This document shows, piece by piece, positions 13,101-20,782 of a stretch of DNA of 64,000 nucleotides. The position numbers and the translations under genes are program-made. Every line of letters starts with the position of its first letter. Positions within the stretch are counted from its first letter, which is position 1. The stretch is from Saccopteryx bilineata (Eukaryota; Chordata; Mammalia; Chiroptera; Emballonuridae), in NCBI RefSeq assembly GCF_036850765.1, contig NC_089490.1, positions 127,376,522 through 127,440,521 of the forward strand. Reading direction: 5' to 3'. The notes below the pieces were generated by a model, which was given only the letters and a program-made list of their open reading frames with translations, was not told the origin of the DNA and ran no database searches.

Positions 13101-14676
13101 CACCAGCATTACAGCACCCTACTCTGGGTTGCTGCAAAAAGCCAAGTACCCAGGTCCTTTCACCTCCTTTCCTCTTGGGAGGTAATGTAGCTATGGGTTT
13201 GCTTCATCACCTAAGACCCACAAGCTTAGATTTCAGAACTTCCTCTCCAATGTTTTCAAGATACACCCTATCCTCTTACTTTAGGGAATATTTAGAAATA
13301 CCATTGGAGTGTTCATTTTTATCAGTTCATGTCTTCTCCTTCAGCACCTCATATTATGCAATAGTTTTACTACTGAAAATTGGGGCTCAAATTTTTGTAA
13401 CTTGAATTTAATTCTAATTACAGTGATTCCTCTCAATTTGCCAGTTTTACAGATTTATAATTGCTTCAATCAGAGCCTGTCCTGTCCTGTTATGAAAGTA
13501 GAAACTCTTTAAATAGCCAAATAAGCAACATGCTCTACTTGGGGGCAGGAGTGCACTTGCATGTGTGACACATACTATTGGAGGTGTGTGTGTGTGAATA
13601 TGGGTCGAGGTATGTGTAGTCTGAAGTGTGAGTCTTGCACAGTCTTGTTAATGTAGCACAAGCGGTGTTGCTGGGAGTATAAATGTGATTTGTATTTAGG
13701 TGTGTGCCTGGGAGAGTGTGGTTGGTGTTTAAATTCCTTCCTTCAAGTTTTTTACATTTAGAAAACCCAGGTAAGCCTAGTCCCATTTATCTTTAAATCT
13801 AGATCCCAGACAGTTGGAGTTTCCTGTTGTAAGGACATACACAAACACATGTAATACTGTGTATCAGTGCCTAGGAAACTCCTATGTTATTGGAAATCTG
13901 AGGCCTGAAGAAACACCCACCTGAGAGGGCCAGGAATTCCTCCGGGCCTCAGTCCCTCCAACTACCCGGGCGTTGGTTTCCGGAAAATCCTGGGTGCTGT
14001 GTCCTTTGTGGGGCAGAAGAAAGTGAGTGATGACTAAGCATGGGGTCAGCCCAGGGTGGAGGTGGGGGTAGCAGTTGTGCTTTGTCTGCAAATTCAGTTC
14101 CTCCCTAGCAAATGAGGGCCCCAGCTGTGAGTCCTTGGAGCCTCTTTTGAAAGCAAGAGTCTGAGTGCCTTCTGCTTTCCTTGGCTGTCCTCAGAACTCT
14201 GGCATGCTATGAAGGACCTATCTCAAATCACCAGGGTAGGGCCTCAGAGGTTGTATATGGTCTCATTCTTGCTCAGGGTCATCCTGGGCCTGAGGAGATG
14301 ACCCCCCACCCCAAGCTTTGGCAGGATTCTCTGGGGGTCAGAGACAGCAGAGCACATCCCAGCCAGGCACCGGCTGAGGATGTCTTCCTGTCCGTGGGGG
14401 TGGTAGGGAAGCCCAGGACCCTGGAAGAGGTTTCCCTCAGCTTCATGAGGGGCCTGCATGGGGAGTGGCTCTGACCCTTCCAATCGTGGGCTCCAGGGGA
14501 TTCAAGTTGTCGCTGAACTCACAGGCAGAGTGTCCCACTCACCTGGAGTAGAGAGCATGCCTGGGCTTATGGATAGCTTTCTGACCCTCCTGCTAAAATT
14601 CCCCTCCCTAGAATTCAGGCCACTTGACCCACTTACCATAAAGGACCAGCGTGGCGAAGACCAGGAAGCTCAGCAT
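1145..14676 (-). CDS. CELA1: Chymotrypsin-like elastase family member 1 (elastase I), complete 8-exon gene
   Basis: Secreted S1-family serine protease zymogen of pancreatic acinar cells that cleaves after small aliphatic residues. Coding segments (minus strand, 5' to 3'): 14676-14637, 14003-13921, 12474-12374, 11494-11369, 10582-10446, 9211-9066, 2061-1912, 1162-1145. They total 801 nt and give 266 aa plus TGA, the length of pig elastase-1 precursor. The hydrophobic signal peptide is about residues 1-16. The activation peptide ends at Arg26, before VVGG at 27. The triad is His71 (TAAHC), Asp119 (YDIALL) and Ser214 (GDSGGP). All seven introns are GT-AG and phases join without error. A TATA box and a PTF1-like element precede the gene, suggesting acinar expression is retained, whereas the human gene is reported silent in pancreas. 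No lesion was seen. Neighbour GALNT6 is same-strand but far upstream. Confidence 0.97.
1163..1911 (-). other. CELA1: CELA1 intron 7 (749 bp)
   Basis: Bounded by GTGAGT and CAG. No repeat or gene was recognised inside. Confidence 0.9.
1912..2061 (-). CDS. CELA1: CELA1 coding exon 7 (residues 212-261), catalytic serine exon
   Basis: Starts after TTCTCTGCAG with GDSGGP, containing nucleophile Ser214. Continues through GVTSFVSS (the S1 pocket wall, with Val at the elastase-type position) and ends AYISWMNS before GTGAGT. 150 nt, phase 0 at both ends. Confidence 0.97.
2571..2960 (+). mobile_element. Long tRNA-derived SINE (family A, RHIN-like)
   Basis: Defines family A for this window: a tRNA-like head with A box (GGCTCAGTGGTAGAG) and B box (GGTTCAATTCC), an acceptor-like stem GCCCTGG/CCAGGNC, then a ~300 bp body (TGGAGCAAAG..., CCCCCTGGTGGGC) and an A-rich tail. 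A 13 bp target duplication, ctaaactgaggtg, is present at 2558-2570 and 2961-2973. Mobilised by L1. Confidence 0.93.
4330..4720 (+). mobile_element. Family A SINE
   Basis: Full-length copy with a long A/GA-rich tail. The likely short target duplication is (a)aaaactt on both sides (about 4322-4329 and 4721-4728). Confidence 0.9.
5680..6053 (-). mobile_element. Diverged family A SINE
   Basis: Minus-oriented, clearly older than the other copies. The tRNA-like head is at 5985-6053, and the body carries an internal poly(T) expansion at 5820-5835. Confidence 0.85.
6965..7130 (-). mobile_element. Short Ves-like SINE (family C)
   Basis: Minus-oriented short SINE: GA-rich segment, GAGAAGCATCAACTC, then a tRNA-like head ending ...CCACAGGTCAGG. 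Ves-type SINEs are widespread in bats; the subfamily is not assigned. Confidence 0.85.
7604..7874 (-). mobile_element. hAT-Charlie-type DNA transposon fossil
   Basis: Contains the recognisable AAACTATTCTGTAAAGGGCC and TTTGCAGGCCATACAGTCTC blocks. It is the reverse-oriented relative of the element at 42427-42610. Non-autonomous, no ORF. Confidence 0.7.
7876..8060 (+). mobile_element. Short Ves-like SINE (family C)
   Basis: Head GACCTGGCTGGGTAGCTCAA, B-box-like GGTTTGATCCC, then AGAATCAACCAGTGAATG, a CT-rich tract and an A-rich tail. Confidence 0.85.
9066..9211 (-). CDS. CELA1: CELA1 coding exon 6 (residues 163-211)
   Basis: Acceptor TTCTGTTCAG. Completes Thr163, then [14 protein letters not shown]..., [20 protein letters not shown] and GARSGCQ just before the catalytic-serine exon; donor GTGAAC. 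146 nt. Cysteines of the S1 disulfide loops are conserved. Confidence 0.96.
9212..10445 (-). other. CELA1: CELA1 intron 5 (1234 bp) with a MIR fossil
   Basis: Mostly unique sequence. About 10064-10240 (plus) resembles a MIR SINE: tRNA-derived GTAGCACAATGG..., then CTTTGGGCCTCAGTTTACTC and ATAAAATGAGAGGCTGAT. No exon signal was seen. Confidence 0.75.
10446..10582 (-). CDS. CELA1: CELA1 coding exon 5 (residues 117-163), catalytic aspartate exon
   Basis: After CTCCCACAG, completes Gly117 then [14 protein letters not shown] with Asp119 of the triad. Continues through [14 protein letters not shown]. Donor GTAAGT. 137 nt, phase 2 in and phase 1 out. Confidence 0.97.
10583..11368 (-). other. CELA1: CELA1 intron 4 (786 bp)
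   Basis: GTAAGG...CAG. AT-rich, with AAATAAATAAAT at 11218-11233. No mobile element was recognised. Confidence 0.85.
11369..11494 (-). CDS. CELA1: CELA1 coding exon 4 (residues 75-117)
   Basis: After CTCACTCCAG, completes Asn75 (AA|C), then [34 protein letters not shown] and NNVAAG. Donor GTAAGG. It encodes the calcium-binding-loop region of elastase. The 75-78 loop (NQMR) differs from the human YQKT I recall. Confidence 0.96.
11495..12373 (-). other. CELA1: CELA1 intron 3 (879 bp) with MER5A and MIR fossils
   Basis: About 11843-12022 has the MER5A hallmark blocks (CAGCATAACCTGGAAACTTG, GGGGCCCAGCAATCTGTG, GGTGATTCTGATACATGCTC). About 12030-12265 looks like a MIR (CTAAGGTCACATAGCTGG and flanks). 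Neither carries coding capacity. Confidence 0.75.
12374..12474 (-). CDS. CELA1: CELA1 coding exon 3 (residues 42-75), catalytic histidine exon
   Basis: After [29 protein letters not shown], then [12 protein letters not shown] with His71 in the TAAHC motif. Ends AA before GTGAGA. 101 nt. Confidence 0.97.
12475..13920 (-). other. CELA1: CELA1 intron 2 (1446 bp)
   Basis: Contains a putative solo LTR (12784-13113). The rest, including TG/CA-rich sequence at ~13555-13720, shows no gene. Confidence 0.85.
12784..13113 (+). mobile_element. Putative solo LTR of an endogenous retrovirus
   Basis: A ~330 bp unit begins TGTGTTAGG and ends CATTACA, so it has TGT...ACA termini. AATAAA (13016-13021) lies ~95 bp before the end, as in an R/U5 arrangement. 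Flanks are GCATC (12779-12783) and GCACC (13114-13118), a plausible 5 bp duplication with one mismatch. No internal retroviral genes are present. The family is not identified. Confidence 0.6.
13921..14003 (-). CDS. CELA1: CELA1 coding exon 2 (residues 14-41), activation site
   Basis: After CCCCACAAAG: completes Gly14, then [21 protein letters not shown] and NSWPSQ; donor GTGGGT. Trypsin cleavage after Arg26 would free Val27, whose amino group activates the enzyme. 83 nt. Confidence 0.97.
14004..14636 (-). other. CELA1: CELA1 intron 1 (633 bp)
   Basis: GTAAGT...AAAG. GC-richer than the other introns; no repeat was recognised. Confidence 0.9.
14637..14676 (-). CDS. CELA1: CELA1 coding exon 1 (residues 1-14), signal peptide
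   Basis: ATG at 14676-14674, then [12 protein letters not shown], a hydrophobic secretion signal. Ends with the first base of Gly14 before GTAAGT. It is the first ATG downstream of the TATA box and aligns with pig and rodent elastase I starts. Confidence 0.95.
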
Positions 14677-14722
14677 GTTGCCAGCGGAGTAGACCACTGC
14701 CCCTTACTATGAACCAAGCCCT

Positions 14723-14729
14723 CTTTATA
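14723..14729 (-). promoter_or_regulatory. CELA1: CELA1 TATA box
   Basis: TATAAAG on the minus strand, 47 nt upstream of the ATG. This places transcription start near 14695-14700 with a very short 5' UTR, typical of acinar digestive-enzyme genes. Confidence 0.85.
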
Positions 14730-14790
14730 CTCCTCTTATCAGCAGCTTTGCTGACCTTCTTCCTGCCAACTGGCAAGGCTGTGGATAGAA

Positions 14791-14812
14791 GGCAGGGAAA
14801 ATCGCAGGTGAC
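14791..14812 (-). promoter_or_regulatory. CELA1: PTF1-type acinar enhancer element (elastase I A element)
   Basis: On the minus strand an E box, CACCTG, is followed one helical turn later by TTTTCCC. This is the bipartite site bound by the PTF1 complex (PTF1A with an E protein plus RBPJ/RBPJL). It closely matches the rat elastase I A element as I remember it, at a similar distance (~100 nt) from the start site. Occupancy is inferred. Confidence 0.75.
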
Positions 14813-16080
14813 ATGGAAATATAAATGAAAAGATTTCTTTTCAAGTAAACTAATTTATCTGTTGTTCAAAGACAGAACAAGGTCATGGCTGAATTAATCA
14901 CCTGCTTTTAGTTGAAAAGCATCCAACAAACTCTTTTTCAGAAATAAGATGGAGAATCAGGACTGGTTTTTCCCTCAGGGTGCTCCCCTCCTAGTCTATC
15001 ACTGCCTCGCTATCCTCAGTGGCACTACACTGGAGGTGAGGTCCTCGGGATTGGAGGAGGGAAGAGTGGTTAGTAAGATAAGGAGGCAGCAGCATCTCCC
15101 TGTGCAAACAGGAGGTTGGGATGTGCCCCCAGGTTGCAGACAGGTGTAAATGCAGGGAGGCAAAGGCAAAGCAGGTACAGTGGAAAGAACGCTTACGGAA
15201 GAAGGTACTTACTAAGAAACAGGTTTGAGGAGACTCAGATGGATAGCACAACAGAGGACTCCCAGAGGAGAATGTGGGGAGGGTTAGAAGAGGGAGCCCT
15301 CAGGATAGGAGATAATTTGAGGGTTATGAGGGTAGAGGGCAGAGGGAGCAGGAGATGAAAGGTCAGGAGAAGAGTAAAGAGGGAGATGCAGTGTGCCTTG
15401 AGGTAGATAGAAGACTTTGTGTTGGGAGGCCCCAGAGCAGAGGACTGTGGGTGGAATGGTAATTTAGGCACAGGGAAGCCAGGAAACTTGGAAGCCTCGA
15501 GGGAAGCAGCCAAGGTACCAGGTCCCTAGAACTCCAGAATTCAAGTTTTCATGCCTGCAGGTGCAGGAGAGGCCTGGAAAGGGCTGTTAGTAGTTCTGTA
15601 CAGTCACCTTTTCAGGGCCTTGAGTTATTCAGGGGAATTGTACTAGGAAGCTCAGGTAACCTGGAGAGCTCCCTCCCCAGTCCAATCCTCAGCATTCCAA
15701 CACGAAATAGAGCTTGGAGAAGAGGGCTGGGAAACCAGGGCCTTTTTTGTCCTCTTCTCACCTCTGGCCTCCTTTGGAGTGTAAGGAGACAGGTCTAAAC
15801 CCAGGGTAAGGAGTTTAAGATGAGGCTTTATGTTCTCCTCAAGGTTACTCCTTAACATCACATACTCCAAAGTGACCTTTCAGGGCAGAGCCAATATTAC
15901 TAACATCTCTGTACCCATGGTTAGTCAATAGAAGCCAATCAGTATTCATTTAAACACCAAACTCTTTAGGACTGCATTTAAGAGCCTCATTACCAGTGTC
16001 TAATCTACATGCCCTGCATCATCTCCCATGCTGGTCACACTTCCATTCTCACTCTTAGGGGTAGACATAGATAGTGGCTT
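14813..16080. other. Intergenic unique sequence upstream of CELA1
   Basis: AT-rich sequence with TAAT-type homeodomain cores (about 14846-14900) could belong to the CELA1 enhancer. The remainder to 16080 is unique, purine-rich in 15040-15480, with no gene or repeat recognised. Confidence 0.5.
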
Positions 16081-16481
16081 TGGCTTAACTTTTTAAAACT
16101 TTTTTTATTTTTCAATTACAGTTGATGTTCAATATTATATTAGTTTCAGGTCTACAGCATAGTGTTTAGACATTTAAATAACTTAATAAGTGATCCCCAG
16201 ATAAATCTTGTACCCACCTGACACCTTATATAGTTACTACAATATTATTAACTATATCCCACAAACTACTTTACGAACTCATAATATTTTGTAATTGCCA
16301 TTTTGTACTTCTTAATCCCTTCACCTTTTTCACCCAGCCCCCAACCCCAGTCTCATCAGCAACCATCAGTTTGTTCTCTGTATCTTAGTTTGTTTCTGTT
16401 TTATTTTCTTTTTTAGATTCCACATATAAGTGAAATCATATGGTATTTATTTTTTTCTGACTTCTCTCATTTATCATAATA
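16081..16481 (-). mobile_element. Old L1 LINE, 3' UTR segment
   Basis: Minus-oriented L1 3' region (TTTCAATTACAGTTGATGTTCA, then ATTCCACATATAAGTGAAATC). It is broken by a DNA transposon and resumes at 17442 with CCCTCTAGGTTAATCCATAT, so the two halves were contiguous. Confidence 0.75.
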
Positions 16482-17439
16482 CAAATATTGATCAACTTAC
16501 GACCTATGCAACTTACGACCACTTGACTTTATGACCACAATCGTTAGCCACGACTGCTCCGTGTCTGGCAGCGCAAGCATTGCCCAGCTGGGCGTACAAC
16601 AGTGCAGACCAGCTTCTGGCAGCACTACCATCTCCGCGTGCACTATTTCAACTGTTATCCCAGACTTGGTATGGCAATTTGTGTTTTGTGTCTTGAATAT
16701 TTTTCATCAAACCCCTCCCAAGAAGTCTACCAAGAGAAAATTGTCTTTGCAAATATTAAACCAGTTGTACTGGTAATGCAGTGTTTTACTTAAACCTGAC
16801 GAATGTAAAAATAAGAAACAAAATGGTGTAGGCCCTGGCCGGTTGGCTCAGTGGTAGAGCGTCGGCCTGGCGTGCGGAAGTCCTGGGTTCGATTCCTGGG
16901 CAGGGCACACAGGAGAAGCGCCCATCTGCTTCTCCACCCTTCCCCCTCTCCTTCCTCTCTGTTTCTCTCTTCCCCTCCCGCAGCTAAGGCTCCATTGGAG
17001 CAAAGATGGCCCGGGCGCTGGGGATGGCTCCATGGCCTCTGCCTCAGGCACTAGACTGGCACTGGTCTCAACAGAGCGTCGCCCTGGATGGGCAGAGCAT
17101 CGCCCCCTGGTGGGCGTGCCGGGTGGATCCGGTCGGGCGCATGCAGGAGTCTGTCTGACTGCCTCCCCGTTTCCAGCTTCAGAAAAATATAAAAAAAAAA
17201 GAAAAGAAAAAAGAAAAAGAAACAAAATGGTGTAGAGATGATACAAATGGCATAAAATGAACAAAGAAAATTATGATATATAACAACAGTGAAAGAAAAT
17301 TATGATAAAATATGACTTAAAGATTTTTATAATATCATTTCACAGTACTGTACAACGTACGGACTACTCAACTTACGACCAAATCATGTTACGGCCAGTC
17401 TGTTGGAACCAATCATGGTCGTAAGTCGAGCACTAGCTG
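16482..17439 (+). mobile_element. Pogo/Tigger-like DNA transposon
   Basis: Terminal inverted repeats share ACTTACGACC: the left end begins CAAATATTGATCAACTTACG and the right end reads in reverse CAGCTAGTGCTCGACTTACG. Additional copies of ACTTACGACCA lie sub-terminally. A TA-type target is inferred from the L1 host. At 16690-16770 a short plus-strand peptide with PPKKSTKRKLSL recalls the start of a Tigger transposase DNA-binding domain, but there is no intact ORF. A SINE (16831-17218) sits inside. Confidence 0.7.
16831..17218 (+). mobile_element. Family A SINE inside the Tigger-like element
   Basis: Full-length with a perfect 16 bp target duplication, gaaacaaaatggtgta, at 16815-16830 and 17219-17234, so it is relatively young. 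Confidence 0.95.
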
Positions 17440-17441
17440 CA

Positions 17442-17554
17442 CCCTCTAGGTTAATCCATATTGTCACAAATGGTAAGATTTAATTCCTTTTTATGGTTGA
17501 GTAATATCCCATTTTATATATGTACCAGTTCTTCATCCATTTTTCTTTTAATTG
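17442..17554 (-). mobile_element. Old L1 LINE, continuation
   Basis: Continues the 16081-16481 fragment (TTTATGGTTGAGTAATATCC, TATGTACCAGTTCTTC). It then jumps to L1 inter-ORF-like sequence near 18085, so the host L1 is internally rearranged. Confidence 0.6.
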
Positions 17555-17727
17555 GAGCACTTAGGCCATGGTTGGGTTGCTCAGTTGGTTGGGGTGTCAT
17601 CATGATGCACAACAGGGCACTGGTCAGGGCAAATACAAGAATCAACCAATGAATGAATAAATAAATGGAACAACAAATAGATGTTTTTCTCTTTCTCTCT
17701 CCCTTCCTTTCTCTAAAAAATCAATTA
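17555..17727 (+). mobile_element. Short Ves-like SINE (family C)
   Basis: GGCCATGGTTGGGTTGCTCA head, AGAATCAACCAATGAATG, a CT tract and an A-rich end, directly abutting the next SINE. Confidence 0.8.
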
Positions 17728-18068
17728 AGCCTGACCAGGCGGTGGTGCAGTAGATAGAGCATCAGACTGGGATGCGGAAGGACCCAGGTTCGACACCCCG
17801 AGGTCGCCAGCTTGAACGTGGGTTCATCTGGTTTGAGCAAAAAGCTCACCAGCTTGGACCCAAAGTCGCTGGTTACTTGGTCTGCTGAAGGCCCGTGGTC
17901 AGGGCACATATGAGAAAGCAATCAATGAACAACTAAGGTGTTAAAACGAAAAACTAATGATTGATACTTCTCATCTCTCTCTGTTCCTGTCTGTCTGTCC
18001 TTCTCTCTGACTCTCTCGCTATCCCTGTAAAAAATAAATAAATAAATAATAAATAAATAAAAATTAAA
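17728..18068 (+). mobile_element. Long SINE with repeated GCTCACCAGCTTGGACCC module (family B)
   Basis: Defines family B here: head GCCTGACCAGGCGGTGGTGC, GACTGGGATGCGGA, then CCCCGAGGTCGCCAGCTTGA and AAAAAGCTCACCAGCTTGG, GAGAAAGCAATCAATGAACA, a CTGTCTGTC tract and a (TAAA)n tail. tRNA-derived and distinct in body from family A. Confidence 0.88.
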
Positions 18069-18084
18069 AATCAATTAAAAAGTT

Positions 18085-18541
18085 CATTTTTTACAATTAA
18101 GGTTATTATTGATAGGTATGTAATTATTGCCATTTCATTAATTGTTTTCTGATTGTTTTTATAATTCTCTATTCCTTTCTTATTCTCTTGTATATTGAGG
18201 ACTTTGTAATGTTGAGCTTGGATTCCTTTTTCTTTATTTCTTGTATATCTCTTACAGATTTTTTTGTTTTTGCTTACCACATGCTTCTTATATACAAAAC
18301 AAGGTATGTTTATAACAGTCTATTTTAAAATGATGGTCGCTTAAGTTCAAACGCATTCTAAAATCACTACCATATTTACTCACCCCCTCCGTGTTTATAT
18401 TTCTGCCATTCTTTTTACTTTTGTGTATGTGCGTGTGCATGTACCCCTTAATTTACTGTTTTAATTATACCTGATCTTCCAACTTTTGCCTTTTAACCTT
18501 TGTACTAGCTTTAGTGTTGGTTGATCTACTGCTTTTATTAT
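18085..18541 (-). mobile_element. Old L1 LINE, inter-ORF/ORF1-side fragment
   Basis: AATTAAGGTTATTATTGATA matches the sequence just upstream of L1 ORF2 (compare 23955-23990 in the younger L1). Old and AT-rich, with no ORF. The younger L1 appears to be inserted at its right end. Confidence 0.55.
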
Positions 18542-19014
18542 GTATTTGCTTCTTTTTTTTAGATTTCTAAAAAATTTTATTTATCATTTTAATTTGTATT
18601 TACATAGATTCAAGTGTCCCACCAAATATATCTCCCTCCATCCCCTTATTCCCCTCGGCCCCCCATGCCCCCTCTCTCCAATGTCTTTCCCCCATCCCTC
18701 CAGGATTTGCTGTCCTATTCTCTATAATACTGTGTTATGATATACTAGAAAGCCCGGTGGTCATACGAAATGACCGCTGCTCTAGATATTATAAATTGTA
18801 ATTAAAATGATTTGTGCAAAGGTGTCGCTAATTCAAACTGAATTACCCAGGGCAGGCGGCGAGGACGCCCCTTTGCTTACTGCCCCACGGGGTTTCCCCC
18901 TTCTACTTGCTTAATTGCTTAAAGTAGAGTGCAATGAAGGAAACCACTGGTGGTACATTTCTTAAGAGCCACCGCTAGCTCAATAAATAAAGGTGATTTA
19001 AATAATAAAATGTT

Positions 19015-19417
19015 GGCCCTGGCCGGTTGGCTCAGTGGTAGAGTGTCGGCCTGGCGTGCGGAAGTCCCGGATTTGATTCCTGGCCAGGGCACAAAGGAGA
19101 GGCGCCCATCTGCTTCTCCACCCCTCCCCCTCTCCTTCCTCTCTGTCTCTCTCTTCCCCTCCTGCAGCAAGGCTCCATTGGAGCAAAGATGGCCCGGGCG
19201 CTGGGGATGGCTCCTTGGCCTCTGTCCCAGGCGCTAGAGTGGCTCTGGTCGTGACAGAGCAATGCCTCGGAGGGGTAGAGCATCGCCCCCTGGTGGGCAG
19301 AGCGTCGCCCCTGGTGGGCATGCCGGGTGGATCCTGGTCGGGTGCATGCGGGAGTCTGTCTGACTGTCTCTCCCCATTTCTAGCTTCAGAAAAATACAAA
19401 AAAATAATAATAACAAT
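19015..19417 (+). mobile_element. Family A SINE inside the Helitron
   Basis: Target duplication aataataaaatgtt at 19001-19014 and 19418-19431. The body carries the duplicated GGGCAGAGC(A/G)TCGCCCC module. It post-dates the Helitron. Confidence 0.95.
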
Positions 19418-19434
19418 AATAATAAAATGTTAAT

Positions 19435-19955
19435 TCACATGTCAAAGATCTCTTTGTACACAACATTTCTTGTGTAGATCTTCCCATCATTTTTAAGCTC
19501 GCCTTGCAGAGGACCATCAATTATTTTTAATTTTATGTCCGTTCTTTCACGAACTCTTGAACAGGCAACATAAAGTTGACCGTGTCCAAATGCAGGCTCA
19601 GGTAAAAAAATGCCAACACGCTTAAGCGTTTGGCCCTGAGACTTATTGATGGTCATAGCAAAGGCAAGTCTTACGGGAAATTGTCTATGTCTCAATTGAA
19701 ACGCAACCCTGTTTGAGATGGAGCCAAACCAATTCTTGAAATGACATATATTTCACCTTTAGAGGAGCCAGTCAAAGACTTAGCTATTATGACATTATTT
19801 TTCAATTGAAGAACCTCTAGTCTTGTACCATTGCAAAGACCCCTTCTGGTGTTAAGATTTCTTAACAGCATAATAATTGCTCCAATCTTTAACCTCAATT
19901 TGTGAGGTGGCATGCCAGAAGGCAGGACTATTTGAATGCCGTGGCAACTTCACCC
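19435..19955 (-). pseudogene. C-terminal fragment of Helitron Rep/Hel (PIF1-like helicase)
   Basis: Two overlapping frames form one helicase C-terminus. The upstream part (to ~19696) has GIQIVLPSGMPPHKLRLK, IGAIIMLLRNLNTRRGLCNG and ISRIGLAPS. After a one-base frameshift near 19695-19700 it continues RQFPVRLAFAMTINKSQGQT (SF1 helicase motif V region) and GHGQLYVACSRVR (motif VI with the conserved arginine), ending KEIFDM stop at 19435. The HUH Rep endonuclease and helicase motifs I-IV are absent, removed by the internal deletion that joins the 5' terminus to this segment near 19950. Non-functional. Confidence 0.92.
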
Positions 19956-20782
19956 CATTGGCTAGTACAGTTATGCAAGCAACCAATAAGCTATCGGTGA
20001 CAAACAGACACTTAAGCCGCATATAGTAAAGATAATTTCATTAATCTCTTTCCCTTCTCTGATCCCATCTTCTCTTCTACTTTCCCTCTGACCACTTTCT
20101 CTCTGGTCCCTTTGATACCACCTCTGCCTCTGTTCTGTTGCTTAGTTCACATTGTTCATTGGATTCCTCAAATGAGTGAGGTCATATGGTATTTTTCTTT
20201 CTCTGCCTGGCTTATTTCACTTAACATAATAGTTTCCAGGTTCATCCATGTTCTTGCAAAAGCTAAGGTTTCCTTCTTCCTCACAGCCACGTAGTATTCC
20301 ATTGTGTATATGTACCACTGCTTTTTAATCCACTTGTCCACTGATGGACACTTGGGCTGTTTCCAGATCATGGCTATTGTAAACAATGCTGCAATAAACA
20401 TGGGGGTTTATTTCTTCTTTTGAATCAGTGATTTGGTATCATAGGATATACTCCTAAAAGTGGAATAGCTGGGTCAAAGGGCAGTTCCATTTTCAATTTT
20501 TTGAGGAATCTCCATACTGTTCTCTACAATGGCTGCACCAGTCTGCATTCCCACCAGCAGTGTAGGAGGGTTCCTTTTTCTCTGCACCCTCTCCAGCACC
20601 TGTTATGTGTTGTTTTGTTAGTAAGCGCCATTCTGGCAGGTGTGAGGTAGTATCTCATTGTGGTTTTAATTTTCATTTCTCTATGGTTAGTGATGTTGAA
20701 CATTTTTTTATATGCCTATTGGCCATCTGTATGTCCTCTTTGGAGAAGTGTCTATTCATTTCTTTTGCCCATTTTTTGATTG

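Larger units (their letters stand above)
18745..20032 (-). mobile_element. Helitron, internally deleted, with 3' end of Rep/Hel gene
   Basis: Minus-oriented rolling-circle transposon. The 5' terminus is TC (TCTTTACTATATGCGG at 20032, preceded by A). The 3' terminus is CTAG (18748-18745), followed by host T. A hairpin (GGTCAT/ATGACC core, loop of 5, at 18759-18775) ends exactly 10 nt before CTAG. These are the hallmark Helitron ends, with insertion between A and T and no target duplication. Joining the flanks (gatata | taatttcatt) restores continuous L1 3' UTR. About 885 bp remain after removing a nested SINE. The tail ACCGGGCTTTCTAG resembles the bat Helibat 3' end as I recall it. Confidence 0.92.

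Noticed and set aside
14181..14712. Plus-strand open frames antisense to CELA1 exon 1 and intron 1
   Set aside because: They overlap the well-supported CELA1 signal-peptide exon and promoter on the other strand and show no family resemblance.
16851..16905. tRNA gene calls at SINE heads (here and in about 20 other copies)
   Set aside because: A and B boxes are present, but each is followed by a SINE body and A-tail and flanked by target duplications; the anticodon stem does not pair cleanly.
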